The position numbers and the translations under genes are program-made. Below are positions 27,345 through 35,648 of a stretch of DNA of 37,428 bases, in pieces. The stretch covers positions 10,672 to 48,099 of the forward strand of contig PAFH01000018.1 in assembly GCA_002704145.1 (NCBI GenBank), in the 5' to 3' direction. How positions within the stretch are numbered: position 1 is the stretch's first letter; the number at the start of each line of letters is the position of its first letter. The notes under the pieces are model-generated. The model made no database searches and was not told the DNA's origin. It was given only the letters and a program-made list of their open reading frames with translations. Source of the stretch: Pelagibacteraceae bacterium (GTDB taxonomy: Bacteria; Pseudomonadota; Alphaproteobacteria; Pelagibacterales; Pelagibacteraceae).

Positions 27345-28361
27345 ATGACTTTAGAAGAAATTGCAAAAAAAATGTGTGCTAAAGGCAAAGGAATATTGGC
27401 TGCTGACGAAAGCACTGGGACTATAGCAAAAAGATTCAAAAGTATAAATGTAGAAAATACTGAAAAAAACAGATTAATTTTTAGACAAACACTTTTTAGT
27501 TCTGAAGCTATGAAAAATTATATTGGTGGAGTAATTCTTTTTGACGAAACTATTAAGCAAAAAACTACAATTGGGCCAACTGTGCCAGAATTAATTTCAC
27601 AAAGTAATGCTATTCCCGGTATTAAAGTTGATAAAGGAGCTAAGTTGCTCGCTGGATCTATAAATGAGACAGTAACTGAAGGTCTGGATGGTTTAAGAGA
27701 AAGACTAAAGGAATACTATGAACTTGGAGCAAGATTTACTAAATGGAGAGCAGTTTATAAAATATCAAACGGTTGTCCTTCATCTCAGTCAATAAGGTCA
27801 AATGCCCACGCTCTCGCAAGATACGCTGCTCTTGTACAAGAAGCAAAAATGGTTCCAATAGTAGAGCCTGAAGTACTAATGGATGGATCACATGATATCG
27901 ACAAGTGCTATCAAGTGACAACTGACGTGTTGAACGAATGTTTTAATGAATTAGAAAACCACAAGATTGATTTAAAAGGAACAGTTTTAAAACCTAATAT
28001 GGTTATTCCTGGAACAGACTCTGCAAAAAAATCAAGTGTGGAAGAAATTGCAAAAAAAACACTAGATTGTCTAAAAAAAAATGTTCCTAGCGAATTAACT
28101 GGTATTGCTTTTTTATCTGGAGGGCAGTCAGAAATAGAGGCAAGTAAGAACTTAAATGAAATAAATAAAATCAATGATACGAGTTTTTTAATTACTTTCT
28201 CGTATGGAAGAGGTTTGCAAGCAAGTGCGCTTAAGGTATTTGGTAAAAATCAAAATAATCAAACTGATATTCAAAAAGCCTTCGATCATAGAGCTAAAAT
28301 GAACGGACTTTCTTCACAAGGTAAATGGTCTGAAAATTTAGAAAAAGAAGCTGCTGCTTAA
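27345..28361 (+). CDS. Class I fructose-bisphosphate aldolase
   Basis: Schiff-base aldolase that splits or forms fructose-1,6-bisphosphate. The class I N-terminal signature GKGILAADESTGTIAKRF (14-31) is present, with FTKWRAVYKI (131-140) and VPIVEPEVLMDG (170-181). The Schiff-base Lys216 lies in GTVLKPNMVIPG, and the phosphate loop in AFLSGGQSEIEA. Length is 338 residues. It is the eukaryotic-like, metal-independent class I form; class II would show a zinc-binding HxxH pattern, which is missing. Position after tkt and pgk, before thiE, supports one transcript. Confidence 0.97.
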   Translation: MTLEEIAKKMCAKGKGILAADESTGTIAKRFKSINVENTEKNRLIFRQTLFSSEAMKNYIGGVILFDETIKQKTTIGPTVPELISQSNAIPGIKVDKGAKLLAGSINETVTEGLDGLRERLKEYYELGARFTKWRAVYKISNGCPSSQSIRSNAHALARYAALVQEAKMVPIVEPEVLMDGSHDIDKCYQVTTDVLNECFNELENHKIDLKGTVLKPNMVIPGTDSAKKSSVEEIAKKTLDCLKKNVPSELTGIAFLSGGQSEIEASKNLNEINKINDTSFLITFSYGRGLQASALKVFGKNQNNQTDIQKAFDHRAKMNGLSSQGKWSENLEKEAAA

Positions 28362-28366
28362 TTAGT

Positions 28367-28969
28367 TTGAGAAAAATAGTATACTTAATCTCCCCAGAAA
28401 AAATAGACAATGATTTTTACGTTAATTTAAGTAAAGTTTTGGTTTTTAGGAATGTAAAATTTTTTCAATTAAGATTGAAAAAAGAAAAAAAAAGTAGAAT
28501 TATTAAAATTACTAGAAAAATTAAAAAGATTACTAAAAAATTCAAGGTGAAGCTTATAATCAACGATAGTCCAATTATCTCAAAAATTACAAATGCAGAC
28601 GGTTGTCATTTAGGTCAAAGTGATGGTGCTGTTTTTGATGCAAAAAAATATCTGAGCAGAAAAATTATCGGTGTTACCTGTCATAATTCAAAATCTCTAG
28701 CTAAAATTGCAATAAAAGATAAGGCAGATTATTTAGCTTTTGGTTCTTTTAATAAATCAAATCTGAAACCTAAAGCAAAAAGAGCCAACATAAAAATTCT
28801 AAAGTGGGCAAAAAAAAATATAAAAAAACCAATTGTAGCTATTGGAGGCATCAATAGTTCAAACTACAGAAAATTTATTAAATCTGGAGCAAAATACATT
28901 GCAATATCAAGTTTTATTTGGGATAACCCAAATTTAAAACCAGAAGCTGCAATTAAAAAATTTAAATGA
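28367..28969 (+). CDS. thiE: Thiamine phosphate synthase (ThiE family)
   Basis: Joins HMP-PP and thiazole phosphate to give thiamine phosphate. It is a 200-residue TIM barrel with FFQLRLK (the pyrophosphate/Mg side), LIINDSP, GCHLGQSDG, IIGVTCHNS, DYLAFGSFNKSN and VAIGGINSSN in the order expected for ThiE. The T-x-T-K loop of E. coli ThiE is replaced by a longer KSNLKPKAKRA segment, as in many alphaproteobacterial relatives. The start codon is TTG at 28367, five bases after the fba stop. Its stop overlaps the efp ATG by 4 nt. Together with thiD it fits precursor-dependent thiamine synthesis. Confidence 0.85.
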   Translation: MRKIVYLISPEKIDNDFYVNLSKVLVFRNVKFFQLRLKKEKKSRIIKITRKIKKITKKFKVKLIINDSPIISKITNADGCHLGQSDGAVFDAKKYLSRKIIGVTCHNSKSLAKIAIKDKADYLAFGSFNKSNLKPKAKRANIKILKWAKKNIKKPIVAIGGINSSNYRKFIKSGAKYIAISSFIWDNPNLKPEAAIKKFK

Positions 28970-29529
28970 AGATAACTGCTATAGAAATAAAACCTGGAAT
29001 GATAATCGAACATAAAAACGATTATTGGAATGTCCTTAAAACTCAACATGTTAAACCTGGAAAAGGTGGAGCTTTTAATCAAGTAGAATTAAAAAGTGTA
29101 ACTAAAGGGACAAAATTTAATGAAAGATTTAGGTCAAGTGAGTCTGTGAAAAAAGCAGAAGTTGATGAAAAAAAATATAATTTTTTATATATTGATGGAG
29201 ACAGCTGTCACTTTATGGACAATAAAAACTTTGAACAAGTTGAAATTCCAAAAAGTATAGCCGGCGAAAGCTATAAGCTATTGAAAGAAAACCTAGAAGT
29301 AACAATATCTTTTATGGAAGAAAAACCAATTTCTTTAGAACTTCCTAAAAATATTGAGTGTACAATTCAAAGTACTGATGTTGCTATAAAAAACCAAACA
29401 GCTTCTTCTTCTTATAAGCCTGCTATATTAGATTGTGGAATAAAAATTGATGTCCCTCCTTTTGTTGAGAGTGGGGAGAAAATTATTTTAGATACTCGAA
29501 CTTTAGAATATGTGAAAAGAGTGAGTTAA
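28966..29529 (+). CDS. efp: Translation elongation factor P
   Basis: Relieves ribosome stalling at polyproline stretches. Domain I includes IKPGMIIEHKNDYWNVLKTQHV and the tip loop KPGKGGAF, with Lys33 the position modified in lysylated EF-P. Domains II and III follow, with a typical C-terminal sequence GEKIILDTRTLEYVKRV. Length is 187 residues, normal. The ATG overlaps the thiE stop (ATGA) and its TAA overlaps the suhB ATG by one base. No epmA or epmB is in the window, so the modification route cannot be judged. Confidence 0.97.
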   Translation: MKITAIEIKPGMIIEHKNDYWNVLKTQHVKPGKGGAFNQVELKSVTKGTKFNERFRSSESVKKAEVDEKKYNFLYIDGDSCHFMDNKNFEQVEIPKSIAGESYKLLKENLEVTISFMEEKPISLELPKNIECTIQSTDVAIKNQTASSSYKPAILDCGIKIDVPPFVESGEKIILDTRTLEYVKRVS

Positions 29530-30326
29530 TGAGACTAAACTCTCCTCACATAAATATTATTACCAAAGCATGCATGAAAGCTTCCAGGTCTTTGATAAGA
29601 GACTTTGGGGAAATAGAAAAACTACAAGTTTCCACTAAAGGTCCAGGCGATTTTGTTAGTTCTGCTGACAAGAGAACAGAAAAAATAATTATTCAAGAAC
29701 TACAAAAAGCGCATCCCGATTATGGCATAATTACCGAGGAGTCTGGAATAATTAATAGAGACAATATTAAAAACAGATGGATAATTGATCCAATAGATGG
29801 AACGATGAACTTTTTAAACGGTATACCACAATTTGCTATTTCAGTAGGATACGAGGAAAATAATGAAATAAAGTGTGGAGTAATTTTTGATCCAATTAAA
29901 AATGAAATGTTTTTTGCAGAGAAAGGAAACGGTGCATATCTTAATAATACAAGAATAAGAGTTTCAAATAAAAAAAAACTTGAGGACTCATTAATTGTGA
30001 CTGGAGGTCCAAAACATAAAAGTGCGGTAAAAGAAAAAATTTTTTCAGAATTTATTAAAATATCAAAAGTTGTTCATGCTCCTATAAGAAAGTTCGGAAG
30101 TGCAGCTTTGGATATAGCTTATGTTGCTTGCGGTAGATTTGATGGGTATTGGCAAAGGGAACTTAATTATTGGGATATAGCAGCAGGAATAATAATTTTA
30201 AAAGAAGCAGGTGGATTTATCGATTTTTTTGAACAAGATGAAAAGGCTCCTTTAAAAAAGAACATTTTAGCTTCAAATTCAAATATACATAACCAATTAG
30301 GTGAATTAATTATAAAAAAATATTGA
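29529..30326 (+). CDS. suhB: Inositol monophosphatase family protein (SuhB-like)
   Basis: Mg-dependent phosphatase of the IMPase family; in E. coli SuhB also takes part in rRNA antitermination. Metal-binding residues are visible: Glu in ITEESG, the motif WIIDPIDGTMNFL, and the C-terminal WDIAAGIIILKEAGG. Substrate-contacting GSAALDIAYVACGRFDGY is also typical. It has 265 residues. It is one base overlapped with efp, and the efp-suhB order is common in alphaproteobacteria. Exact substrate (inositol phosphate, or another sugar phosphate) cannot be decided here. Confidence 0.9.
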   Translation: MRLNSPHINIITKACMKASRSLIRDFGEIEKLQVSTKGPGDFVSSADKRTEKIIIQELQKAHPDYGIITEESGIINRDNIKNRWIIDPIDGTMNFLNGIPQFAISVGYEENNEIKCGVIFDPIKNEMFFAEKGNGAYLNNTRIRVSNKKKLEDSLIVTGGPKHKSAVKEKIFSEFIKISKVVHAPIRKFGSAALDIAYVACGRFDGYWQRELNYWDIAAGIIILKEAGGFIDFFEQDEKAPLKKNILASNSNIHNQLGELIIKKY

Positions 30327-30358
30327 GTAAAAGGCTTTAATCATATAAAACTCGCATC

Positions 30359-30583
30359 ATGAAAAAAAACTTGCACCCTGATTACCACAAAATAAAAGTT
30401 GTGATGACTGATGGTAGTGAATTTGAAACTAGATCTACTTGGGGAAAAGAAAATGATACTTTAAAATTAGATATTGACCCTAAATCTCATTTTGCCTGGA
30501 CAGGAGGGGCTCAAAAAATTTTAGATAAAGGTAGGGTAAGCAAATATAATAAGAAATATAGCAACCTTAGAAAAAAAAAATAA
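30359..30583 (+). CDS. rpmE: 50S ribosomal protein L31
   Basis: Large-subunit protein bridging to the 30S head. The 74-residue sequence starts [20 protein letters not shown] and includes [21 protein letters not shown] and [10 protein letters not shown], which match alphaproteobacterial L31. It has no cysteines, so it is the zinc-free (C-minus) type. The last codons form a ten-A run before TAA. It is 32 bases after suhB and 3 bases before trcR. Confidence 0.96.
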   Translation: MKKNLHPDYHKIKVVMTDGSEFETRSTWGKENDTLKLDIDPKSHFAWTGGAQKILDKGRVSKYNKKYSNLRKKK

Positions 30584-30586
30584 TAT

Positions 30587-31171
30587 ATGTCAGAAGCACC
30601 ATTTATGCCAAAGGCGACAGCTGTTTGGTTAGTCGAAAATACAACTTTAACATTTAAACAAATTGCTGAGTTTTGCAATTTACATGAACTTGAAATTAAA
30701 GGTATTGCTGATGGAGACGTAGCCAAAAGTATCAAAGCTTATAACCCTATTTTAGCAGGGCAGTTATCTAGAGATGAAATAGAATTATGCTCTAAAGACC
30801 CAGAAAAAAAATTGAGTTTGCTTAAAAAGATAGATGAAGTTGTGCTTCAAGAAAGAAAAAAACCAAAATATACTCCATTGTCAAAAAGACAAGATAGGCC
30901 TGACGCTATACTTTGGTTATGCAAAAATGCGTCTGAATTAACAGACGGTCAAATTTCTAAACTAGTCGGGAGTACAAAAGGAACGGTCTCGTTGATAAGA
31001 AAAAGAAGTTATTGGAATTTTTCAAATCTTAAACCAAGAGATCCTGTTATTTTAGCTTTGTGTACTCAAGAGGCTTTTGAAAAAAGTCTTGCTAAAGCCA
31101 AACGAAGAGTAGAAAGAGAAAAAAAAGCTAAAATTAGAGAAGAAAAAAAAGCTCAGGAAGCTTCGGTATAG
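30587..31171 (+). CDS. trcR: Cell cycle transcriptional regulator TrcR-like (DUF1013)
   Basis: DUF1013 family, restricted to alphaproteobacteria; the family was named TrcR from cell-cycle work. It has 194 residues. Recognisable segments are PFMPKATAVWLVENTTLTFKQIAEFC, KGIADGDVAKSIKAYNPI, RPDAILWLCKNASELTDGQISKLVGSTKGTV and the basic C-terminal tail AKRRVEREKKAK. The middle segments look like two helix-turn-helix units (QIAEFCNLHELEIKGI; QISKLVGSTKGTVSLI), supporting DNA binding. It follows rpmE by 3 nt. This gene is a strong lineage marker. Confidence 0.9.
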   Translation: MSEAPFMPKATAVWLVENTTLTFKQIAEFCNLHELEIKGIADGDVAKSIKAYNPILAGQLSRDEIELCSKDPEKKLSLLKKIDEVVLQERKKPKYTPLSKRQDRPDAILWLCKNASELTDGQISKLVGSTKGTVSLIRKRSYWNFSNLKPRDPVILALCTQEAFEKSLAKAKRRVEREKKAKIREEKKAQEASV

Positions 31172-31210
31172 ACAATTAGCTTTGCAAGTGATAATCAAAT
31201 TGAAAATAAC

Positions 31211-31224
31211 AGGAGGTTTTTATT
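31211..31224 (+). promoter_or_regulatory. Perfect Shine-Dalgarno plus ATT initiation site of rpsU
   Basis: AGGAGG (31211-31216), five-T-type spacer, then ATT (31222-31224). It is the most canonical ribosome site in the window, yet it drives a rare start codon. This decides the start of rpsU. In E. coli infC an AUU start allows IF3 to limit its own synthesis; a similar control of S21 is possible but inferred. Confidence 0.8.
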
Positions 31225-31416
31225 AAAATTGACGTAAAAGATAATAATGTTGAACAAGCTATTAGAGTTTTAAAAAGGAAACTTCAAAAAGAAGGTTTTT
31301 TTAAAGTAATGAAGATGAAGAGCACTTATGAAAAACCATCTGAAAAAAAAAAAAGAGTTCAAACAGAAAACATTAAAAGAATAAAAAAACTCCAAAAACT
31401 AAAAAATAGATATTAA
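31222..31416 (+). CDS. rpsU: 30S ribosomal protein S21 with an ATT start codon
   Basis: S21 is needed for efficient initiation on natural mRNAs. Reading from 31222 gives 64 residues: initiator, KIDVKDNNVEQAIRVLKRK, then QKEGFFKVMKMKSTYEKPSEKKKR and a basic tail, a good S21 match. A perfect AGGAGG at 31211-31216 lies five bases before ATT at 31222. The frame upstream reads CAG GAG GTT TTT and is closed by TAA at 31207, with no ATG, GTG or TTG before residue 27. Counting from the family N-terminus also places the start at this ATT. A second in-frame ATT at 31228 is possible but farther. Residues EKKKR are coded by a 12-A run, here in frame. Confidence 0.9.
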   Translation: MKIDVKDNNVEQAIRVLKRKLQKEGFFKVMKMKSTYEKPSEKKKRVQTENIKRIKKLQKLKNRY

Positions 31417-31442
31417 ACTTATAACTTATGAGAGGATCTAAA

Positions 31443-31646
31443 ATGCCATCGGGTAAAATAAAATGGTTTAACGCTAAAAAAGGCTATGGATTTATTACTG
31501 ATGATGAGACAAATAAGGATATTTTTTTACATGTTTCATCTTTAGAAGAGTCAAAATTAAGAGTGCTTAAAGAAGAGCAAAAAATAGAGTACGATATTAA
31601 AGAAGAAAAAAATAAACTCCAAGCTATTAATATTAAAAAGATATAA
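31443..31646 (+). CDS. Cold-shock domain protein (CspA family)
   Basis: Single-strand nucleic-acid-binding protein, 67 residues. MPSGKIKWFNAKKGYGFITDD carries RNP1 (KGYGFIT) and NKDIFLHVS carries RNP2. An in-frame ATG at 31428 would add five residues, but the bases GAGGA at 31431-31435 lie seven bases upstream of the ATG at 31443 and form its ribosome site, so I choose 31443. The C-terminal strand (KLQAINIKKI) replaces the usual AxNV ending. It is between rpsU and the initiator tRNA gene, within a translation-related cluster. Confidence 0.93.
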   Translation: MPSGKIKWFNAKKGYGFITDDETNKDIFLHVSSLEESKLRVLKEEQKIEYDIKEEKNKLQAINIKKI

Positions 31647-31651
31647 ATCAA

Positions 31652-31728
<77 letters not shown>

Positions 31729-31732
31729 AAGA

Positions 31733-33550
31733 ATGACTAACGCAATAAGAAATATAACAATCATCGCGCATGTTGATCATGGCAAAACAACTTTGATTGA
31801 TAATTTAATGAAACAAAGTGGTTTGTTCAGGGAAAACGAATTTGTAGAGGACAGAGTTATGGACTCTGGTGAACTTGAAAAAGAGAGAGGTATTACAATT
31901 TTAGCAAAACCCACTTCAATAAATTGGAAAAATTCTAGAATTAATATAATAGATACACCTGGTCATAGAGATTTTGCTGCAGAGGTAGAAAGAGTTTTGC
32001 ATATGGCTGATGGAGCATTATTGTTAATAGACTCTGCTGAGGGGGTAATGCCACAAACAAAATTTGTTTTATCTAAAGCTCTTAAACAAGGTTTAAAGCC
32101 AATTGTCATAATAAATAAATTAGATAAATCTGATCAAAGAGCAAATGAAGTTCTAAATGAAACTTTTGATTTATTTGTTAGTTTAGACGCTAGCGATGAA
32201 CAATTAGACTTTCCAGTGCTGTATGCTAGCGGGAGATCTGGATGGGCTAGCAAAGAAATTGATGGACCAAGAGAAAATTTACACCCTCTGTTAGACCTTA
32301 TAATTGAAAAAGTAAAACCAGCAGAGTTAGATCAAACAAAGCCCTTTGCTATGTTGTCTACTTTACTTTATGCCGATAGTTTTTTAGGCAGAAGTTTAAT
32401 TGGAAGAATAGCTCAAGGAAGTCCCAAAGCAAATCAACAGATTAAAGCGATCAACCTAAAAGGTGAAAAAATTGATGAAGGAAGATTAACAAAAATTTTT
32501 AGATACGAAGGAACAAAAAAGGTACCTATAGATAAAGGTGAAGCTGGAGATATAGTTATAATTGCAGGTCTAGAAAAAGCAAATGTAGCAGACACTATTT
32601 GTGACTTAGAAGTCAAAGACCCAATAGACGCAACACCAATAGATCCACCAACAATGTCAATTACTATTACTGTTAATAGTTCTCCTTTAGCAGGCACAGA
32701 AGGTAAAAAATTAACCAGTACTCAAATAAGAGAAAGGTTAATTTTGGAGGCAGAAAATAATGTTGGAATATCATTTGATGAAAATGAAAGTAAAGATGCT
32801 TTCATTATAAGTGGTCGTGGAGAATTGATGTTAGAAATTTTATTGACTCAAATGAGAAGAGAAGGATTCGAAATGACCGTGAGTCCTCCCAAAGTATTAC
32901 TTAAAAAAGATAAAGAAGGAAAAAAATTAGAGCCCTTGGAAGAAATTACAATGGATCTGGATGAAGAGTTTTCATCTAGAATAATTGACTCAATGAATAG
33001 GAGAAAGGGGAAATTAATTGAATTAAAAGATACTGGTAAAAATAAAAAAAGATTAATCTTTCACGCACCTACCAGAGGATTAATGGGTTACACTAGTAGA
33101 TTTTTAACTTTAACTAAAGGAACTGGCGTAATAAATAGAATTTTTCATTCTTACGGAGAATATTCTGGAGATATGGAGGGTAGACGAAATGGTGCTTTAA
33201 TTTCAATGGAAAATGGGAAAGCTGTTGCATTTGCTATATTTAATCTTCAAGCGAGAGGAGAGATGTTTGTAACACATAACGATCCAGTTTATGAAGGAAT
33301 GATAGTTGGATTAGCTTCTAAGAGCGGTGATCTTGAAATAAACGTTATGAAAGGAAAAAAACTTACAAATATGAGAACACAAGGGACTGATGAAAATGTT
33401 GTGCTAACTCCTGTAAGAAAAATGGCGATCGCTGAACAGCTAGGGATGCTTAATACAGATGAAGCACTTGAAATTACTCCTAAATCTTGCAGATTAAGAA
33501 AATTAATCTTAAATCCACACGAAAGAAAAAGACAGTCTAGAGCTTCTTAA
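31733..33550 (+). CDS. typA: Translational GTPase BipA/TypA
   Basis: Ribosome-binding GTPase of the EF-G/LepA group, needed for ribosome assembly and growth at low temperature in E. coli. G-domain motifs are IIAHVDHGKTTL, RGITI, DTPGHRDF and NKLDK in order. The C-terminal part includes GRGELMLEILLTQMRREGFE and HAPTRGLMGY, plus the BipA-specific C-terminal domain (LTNMRTQGTDENVVLTP). It is full length at 605 residues. The ATG is four bases after the tRNA-fMet CCA, leaving no room for a ribosome site in a processed mRNA. Its stop shares TTAA with the convergent transaldolase stop. Confidence 0.97.
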   Translation: MTNAIRNITIIAHVDHGKTTLIDNLMKQSGLFRENEFVEDRVMDSGELEKERGITILAKPTSINWKNSRINIIDTPGHRDFAAEVERVLHMADGALLLIDSAEGVMPQTKFVLSKALKQGLKPIVIINKLDKSDQRANEVLNETFDLFVSLDASDEQLDFPVLYASGRSGWASKEIDGPRENLHPLLDLIIEKVKPAELDQTKPFAMLSTLLYADSFLGRSLIGRIAQGSPKANQQIKAINLKGEKIDEGRLTKIFRYEGTKKVPIDKGEAGDIVIIAGLEKANVADTICDLEVKDPIDATPIDPPTMSITITVNSSPLAGTEGKKLTSTQIRERLILEAENNVGISFDENESKDAFIISGRGELMLEILLTQMRREGFEMTVSPPKVLLKKDKEGKKLEPLEEITMDLDEEFSSRIIDSMNRRKGKLIELKDTGKNKKRLIFHAPTRGLMGYTSRFLTLTKGTGVINRIFHSYGEYSGDMEGRRNGALISMENGKAVAFAIFNLQARGEMFVTHNDPVYEGMIVGLASKSGDLEINVMKGKKLTNMRTQGTDENVVLTPVRKMAIAEQLGMLNTDEALEITPKSCRLRKLILNPHERKRQSRAS

Positions 33551-34245
33551 ATTTTAAATTTAGATTTTTTACTGTCAATTAAAAAACCTTTAACTGTATC
33601 TAGAGTCATTGCTCTATAGCTTTTACCAAAAGAGCTTATCTGATTGATAACTTTTGGAGGCATAGTAATAATATCACATTTTAATTGTTTAGCTTGAGTA
33701 TAATTATATGCTTCTCTAGTGCTTGCCCAAAGTATTTCAATATTTTTGTTTTTTTTTATTAGAGAAATGCTTTTTTTAAATATTGGAACAGGATCTTTGC
33801 CTTTATCAGCCATTCTTCCAGCAAAAATAGATATAATTGATTTTGTTTTTTTGTTAAGACTTTTATAAATTTTTTTTGTTTGTTCGTAAGTATAAACAGC
33901 AGTTATATTTAATTTTATACCTTTATTACTGAGTTCTTTTATAACTTGGCCCATATATAGACCTTTAGAATTAACTACTGGTATTTTAACATAAATATTT
34001 TTTCCCCAAGTATTTATTTTATAAGCTTGCTTGAGCATTTCTTTAGGTTCGTCAGCAAAAACTTCAAATGAAATAGGTTTTTTTTTACAAACTTTTAATA
34101 TTTTTAAAGAATAAGCTTTGTAATTTTTTGCTCCCGCTAATCTCATTAGGCTAGGATTAGTTGTAAAACCATCAACAATAGATTGTTTATTAAAGATTTT
34201 TATTGTTTTAAAGTCAGCAATATCACAAAATATTTTTGTTTTCAT
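33547..34245 (-). CDS. tal: Transaldolase (TalC/FSA-like short type)
   Basis: Transfers a dihydroxyacetone unit in the pentose phosphate pathway. The 232-residue protein is of the short TalC/MipB class. Landmarks are FCDIADFKTI with DGFTTNPSLMR (26-35), then NIYVKIPVVNSKG where Lys87 is the expected Schiff-base residue, LNITAVYTYEQ, ISIFAGRMADKGKDP and ILWASTREAYN. A fructose-6-phosphate aldolase activity is possible in this class; the neighbouring pathway gene tkt favours transaldolase. Its ATG overlaps the pntB stop by one base, placing it at the end of the pnt operon. Confidence 0.88.
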   Translation of the reverse strand: MKTKIFCDIADFKTIKIFNKQSIVDGFTTNPSLMRLAGAKNYKAYSLKILKVCKKKPISFEVFADEPKEMLKQAYKINTWGKNIYVKIPVVNSKGLYMGQVIKELSNKGIKLNITAVYTYEQTKKIYKSLNKKTKSIISIFAGRMADKGKDPVPIFKKSISLIKKNKNIEILWASTREAYNYTQAKQLKCDIITMPPKVINQISSFGKSYRAMTLDTVKGFLIDSKKSKFKI

Positions 34246-35648
34246 TAATCTAAATTTTTTACTATATCCTCAGTCATTTTTTTAGCATCTGCAAATAACA
34301 TTAATGTGTTATCTCTATAGAATAACTCATTATCAATACCAGCATATCCGGGCGATAAACTTCTCTTAACAAATAAAACTGATTTGCATTTTTCGACATC
34401 TAGAACAGGCATACCAAAGATAGGACTTTTCGGATCAGTTTTAGCAACCGGATTAGTTACATCATTAGCTCCTATCACAAAAGCTACATCAGAATTAGCA
34501 AAATCGTTATTTATATCTTCAAGTTCAAATACTTCATCGTAAGGAACATTGGCTTCTGCTAAAAGAACATTCATATGACCGGGCATTCTACCGGCAACTG
34601 GATGAATGGCATAAGTGACTTTGATATCATTTTTTTTTAGCTTATCTACCATCTCTCTTAAAGCGTGTTGCGCTTGCGCAACTGCCATTCCATAACCTGG
34701 GACTATGATCACAGAAGAAGCATTTTTCATTAAAAAGGCAGCGTCCTCCGCGTTACCACTTTTAACTGGTTTTTGATCTTTTTTTTCTTTTTTATCATCA
34801 GTAGAATTATCTGCTCCAAAACCACCAAGTATTACACTAAAGAATGACCTGTTCATGGCTTTACACATTATGTAAGAAAGTATTGCTCCTGAAGATCCTA
34901 CAAGCGCACCGGTAATAATTAAAGCAGTGTTTTCTAATGTAAAACCTATCCCCGCAGCAGCCCAACCAGAGTAAGAGTTAAGCATTGAAATTACTACAGG
35001 CATATCTGCTCCACCAATGGGTATAATTAATAAAACACCAACTAGAAAAGAAATTATAACTACAGTCCAAAAAATATTTGCTGACTGAGTTTTACATAAA
35101 TAAAAGATTAATACAAAAATACCTATACCAAGTGTTAAATTTAAAAGATGTTGACCGCTAAATGTAATTGGAGAACCAGACATTATCCCTCTTAATTTTA
35201 AAAAAGCTATTATAGAGCCTGAAAAAGTTATTGCTCCTACAGCTGCACCAATAGACATTTCTATAAGACTTGCTAGTTTAATTGCACCAACAGCTCCTAA
35301 ATTAAAAGCTTCTGGATTTAAAAAAGCTGCAATTGCAACAAAAACAGCAGCTAAACCAACTAAACTATGAAAACCTGCTACCAACTCTGGCATTGCAGTC
35401 ATTGGAATTCTAAAAGCTATAAAAGCTCCAATTGCGCCACCCATAACTAGAAACATTACTACATAAATTAATATCTCAGAAAAATTTCCAATTGATAAAA
35501 ATGTTACAATAATCGCAATTATCATTCCTATAATTCCAAAATAATTTCCTTGTCTTGATGTGTCTGGAGATGACAGTCCTCTTAGCGCAAGAATAAAAAG
35601 TATTCCTGAAATTAAATAAAAAATCGCTGATAAATTCGCGGATATCAT
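34245..35648 (-). CDS. pntB: NAD(P) transhydrogenase subunit beta
   Basis: Membrane and NADP(H)-binding subunit of the proton-pumping transhydrogenase, which uses the proton gradient to form NADPH from NADH. Residues 1-270 carry about eight to nine hydrophobic helices. Domain III at the C-terminus includes IIVPGYGMAVAQAQHALREM, HPVAGRMPGHMNVLLAEANVPY and VIGANDVTNPVA, with the late VLFVKRSLSPGYAG segment for NADP binding. Length is 467 residues. A 4-nt TGA/ATG overlap with pntAB marks coupled translation. Confidence 0.97.
   Translation of the reverse strand: MISANLSAIFYLISGILFILALRGLSSPDTSRQGNYFGIIGMIIAIIVTFLSIGNFSEILIYVVMFLVMGGAIGAFIAFRIPMTAMPELVAGFHSLVGLAAVFVAIAAFLNPEAFNLGAVGAIKLASLIEMSIGAAVGAITFSGSIIAFLKLRGIMSGSPITFSGQHLLNLTLGIGIFVLIFYLCKTQSANIFWTVVIISFLVGVLLIIPIGGADMPVVISMLNSYSGWAAAGIGFTLENTALIITGALVGSSGAILSYIMCKAMNRSFFSVILGGFGADNSTDDKKEKKDQKPVKSGNAEDAAFLMKNASSVIIVPGYGMAVAQAQHALREMVDKLKKNDIKVTYAIHPVAGRMPGHMNVLLAEANVPYDEVFELEDINNDFANSDVAFVIGANDVTNPVAKTDPKSPIFGMPVLDVEKCKSVLFVKRSLSPGYAGIDNELFYRDNTLMLFADAKKMTEDIVKNLD

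Noticed and set aside
31428..31442. ATG at 31428 as start of the cold-shock gene
   Set aside because: The five extra residues do not fit the family, and the bases involved form the GAGGA ribosome site for the ATG at 31443.
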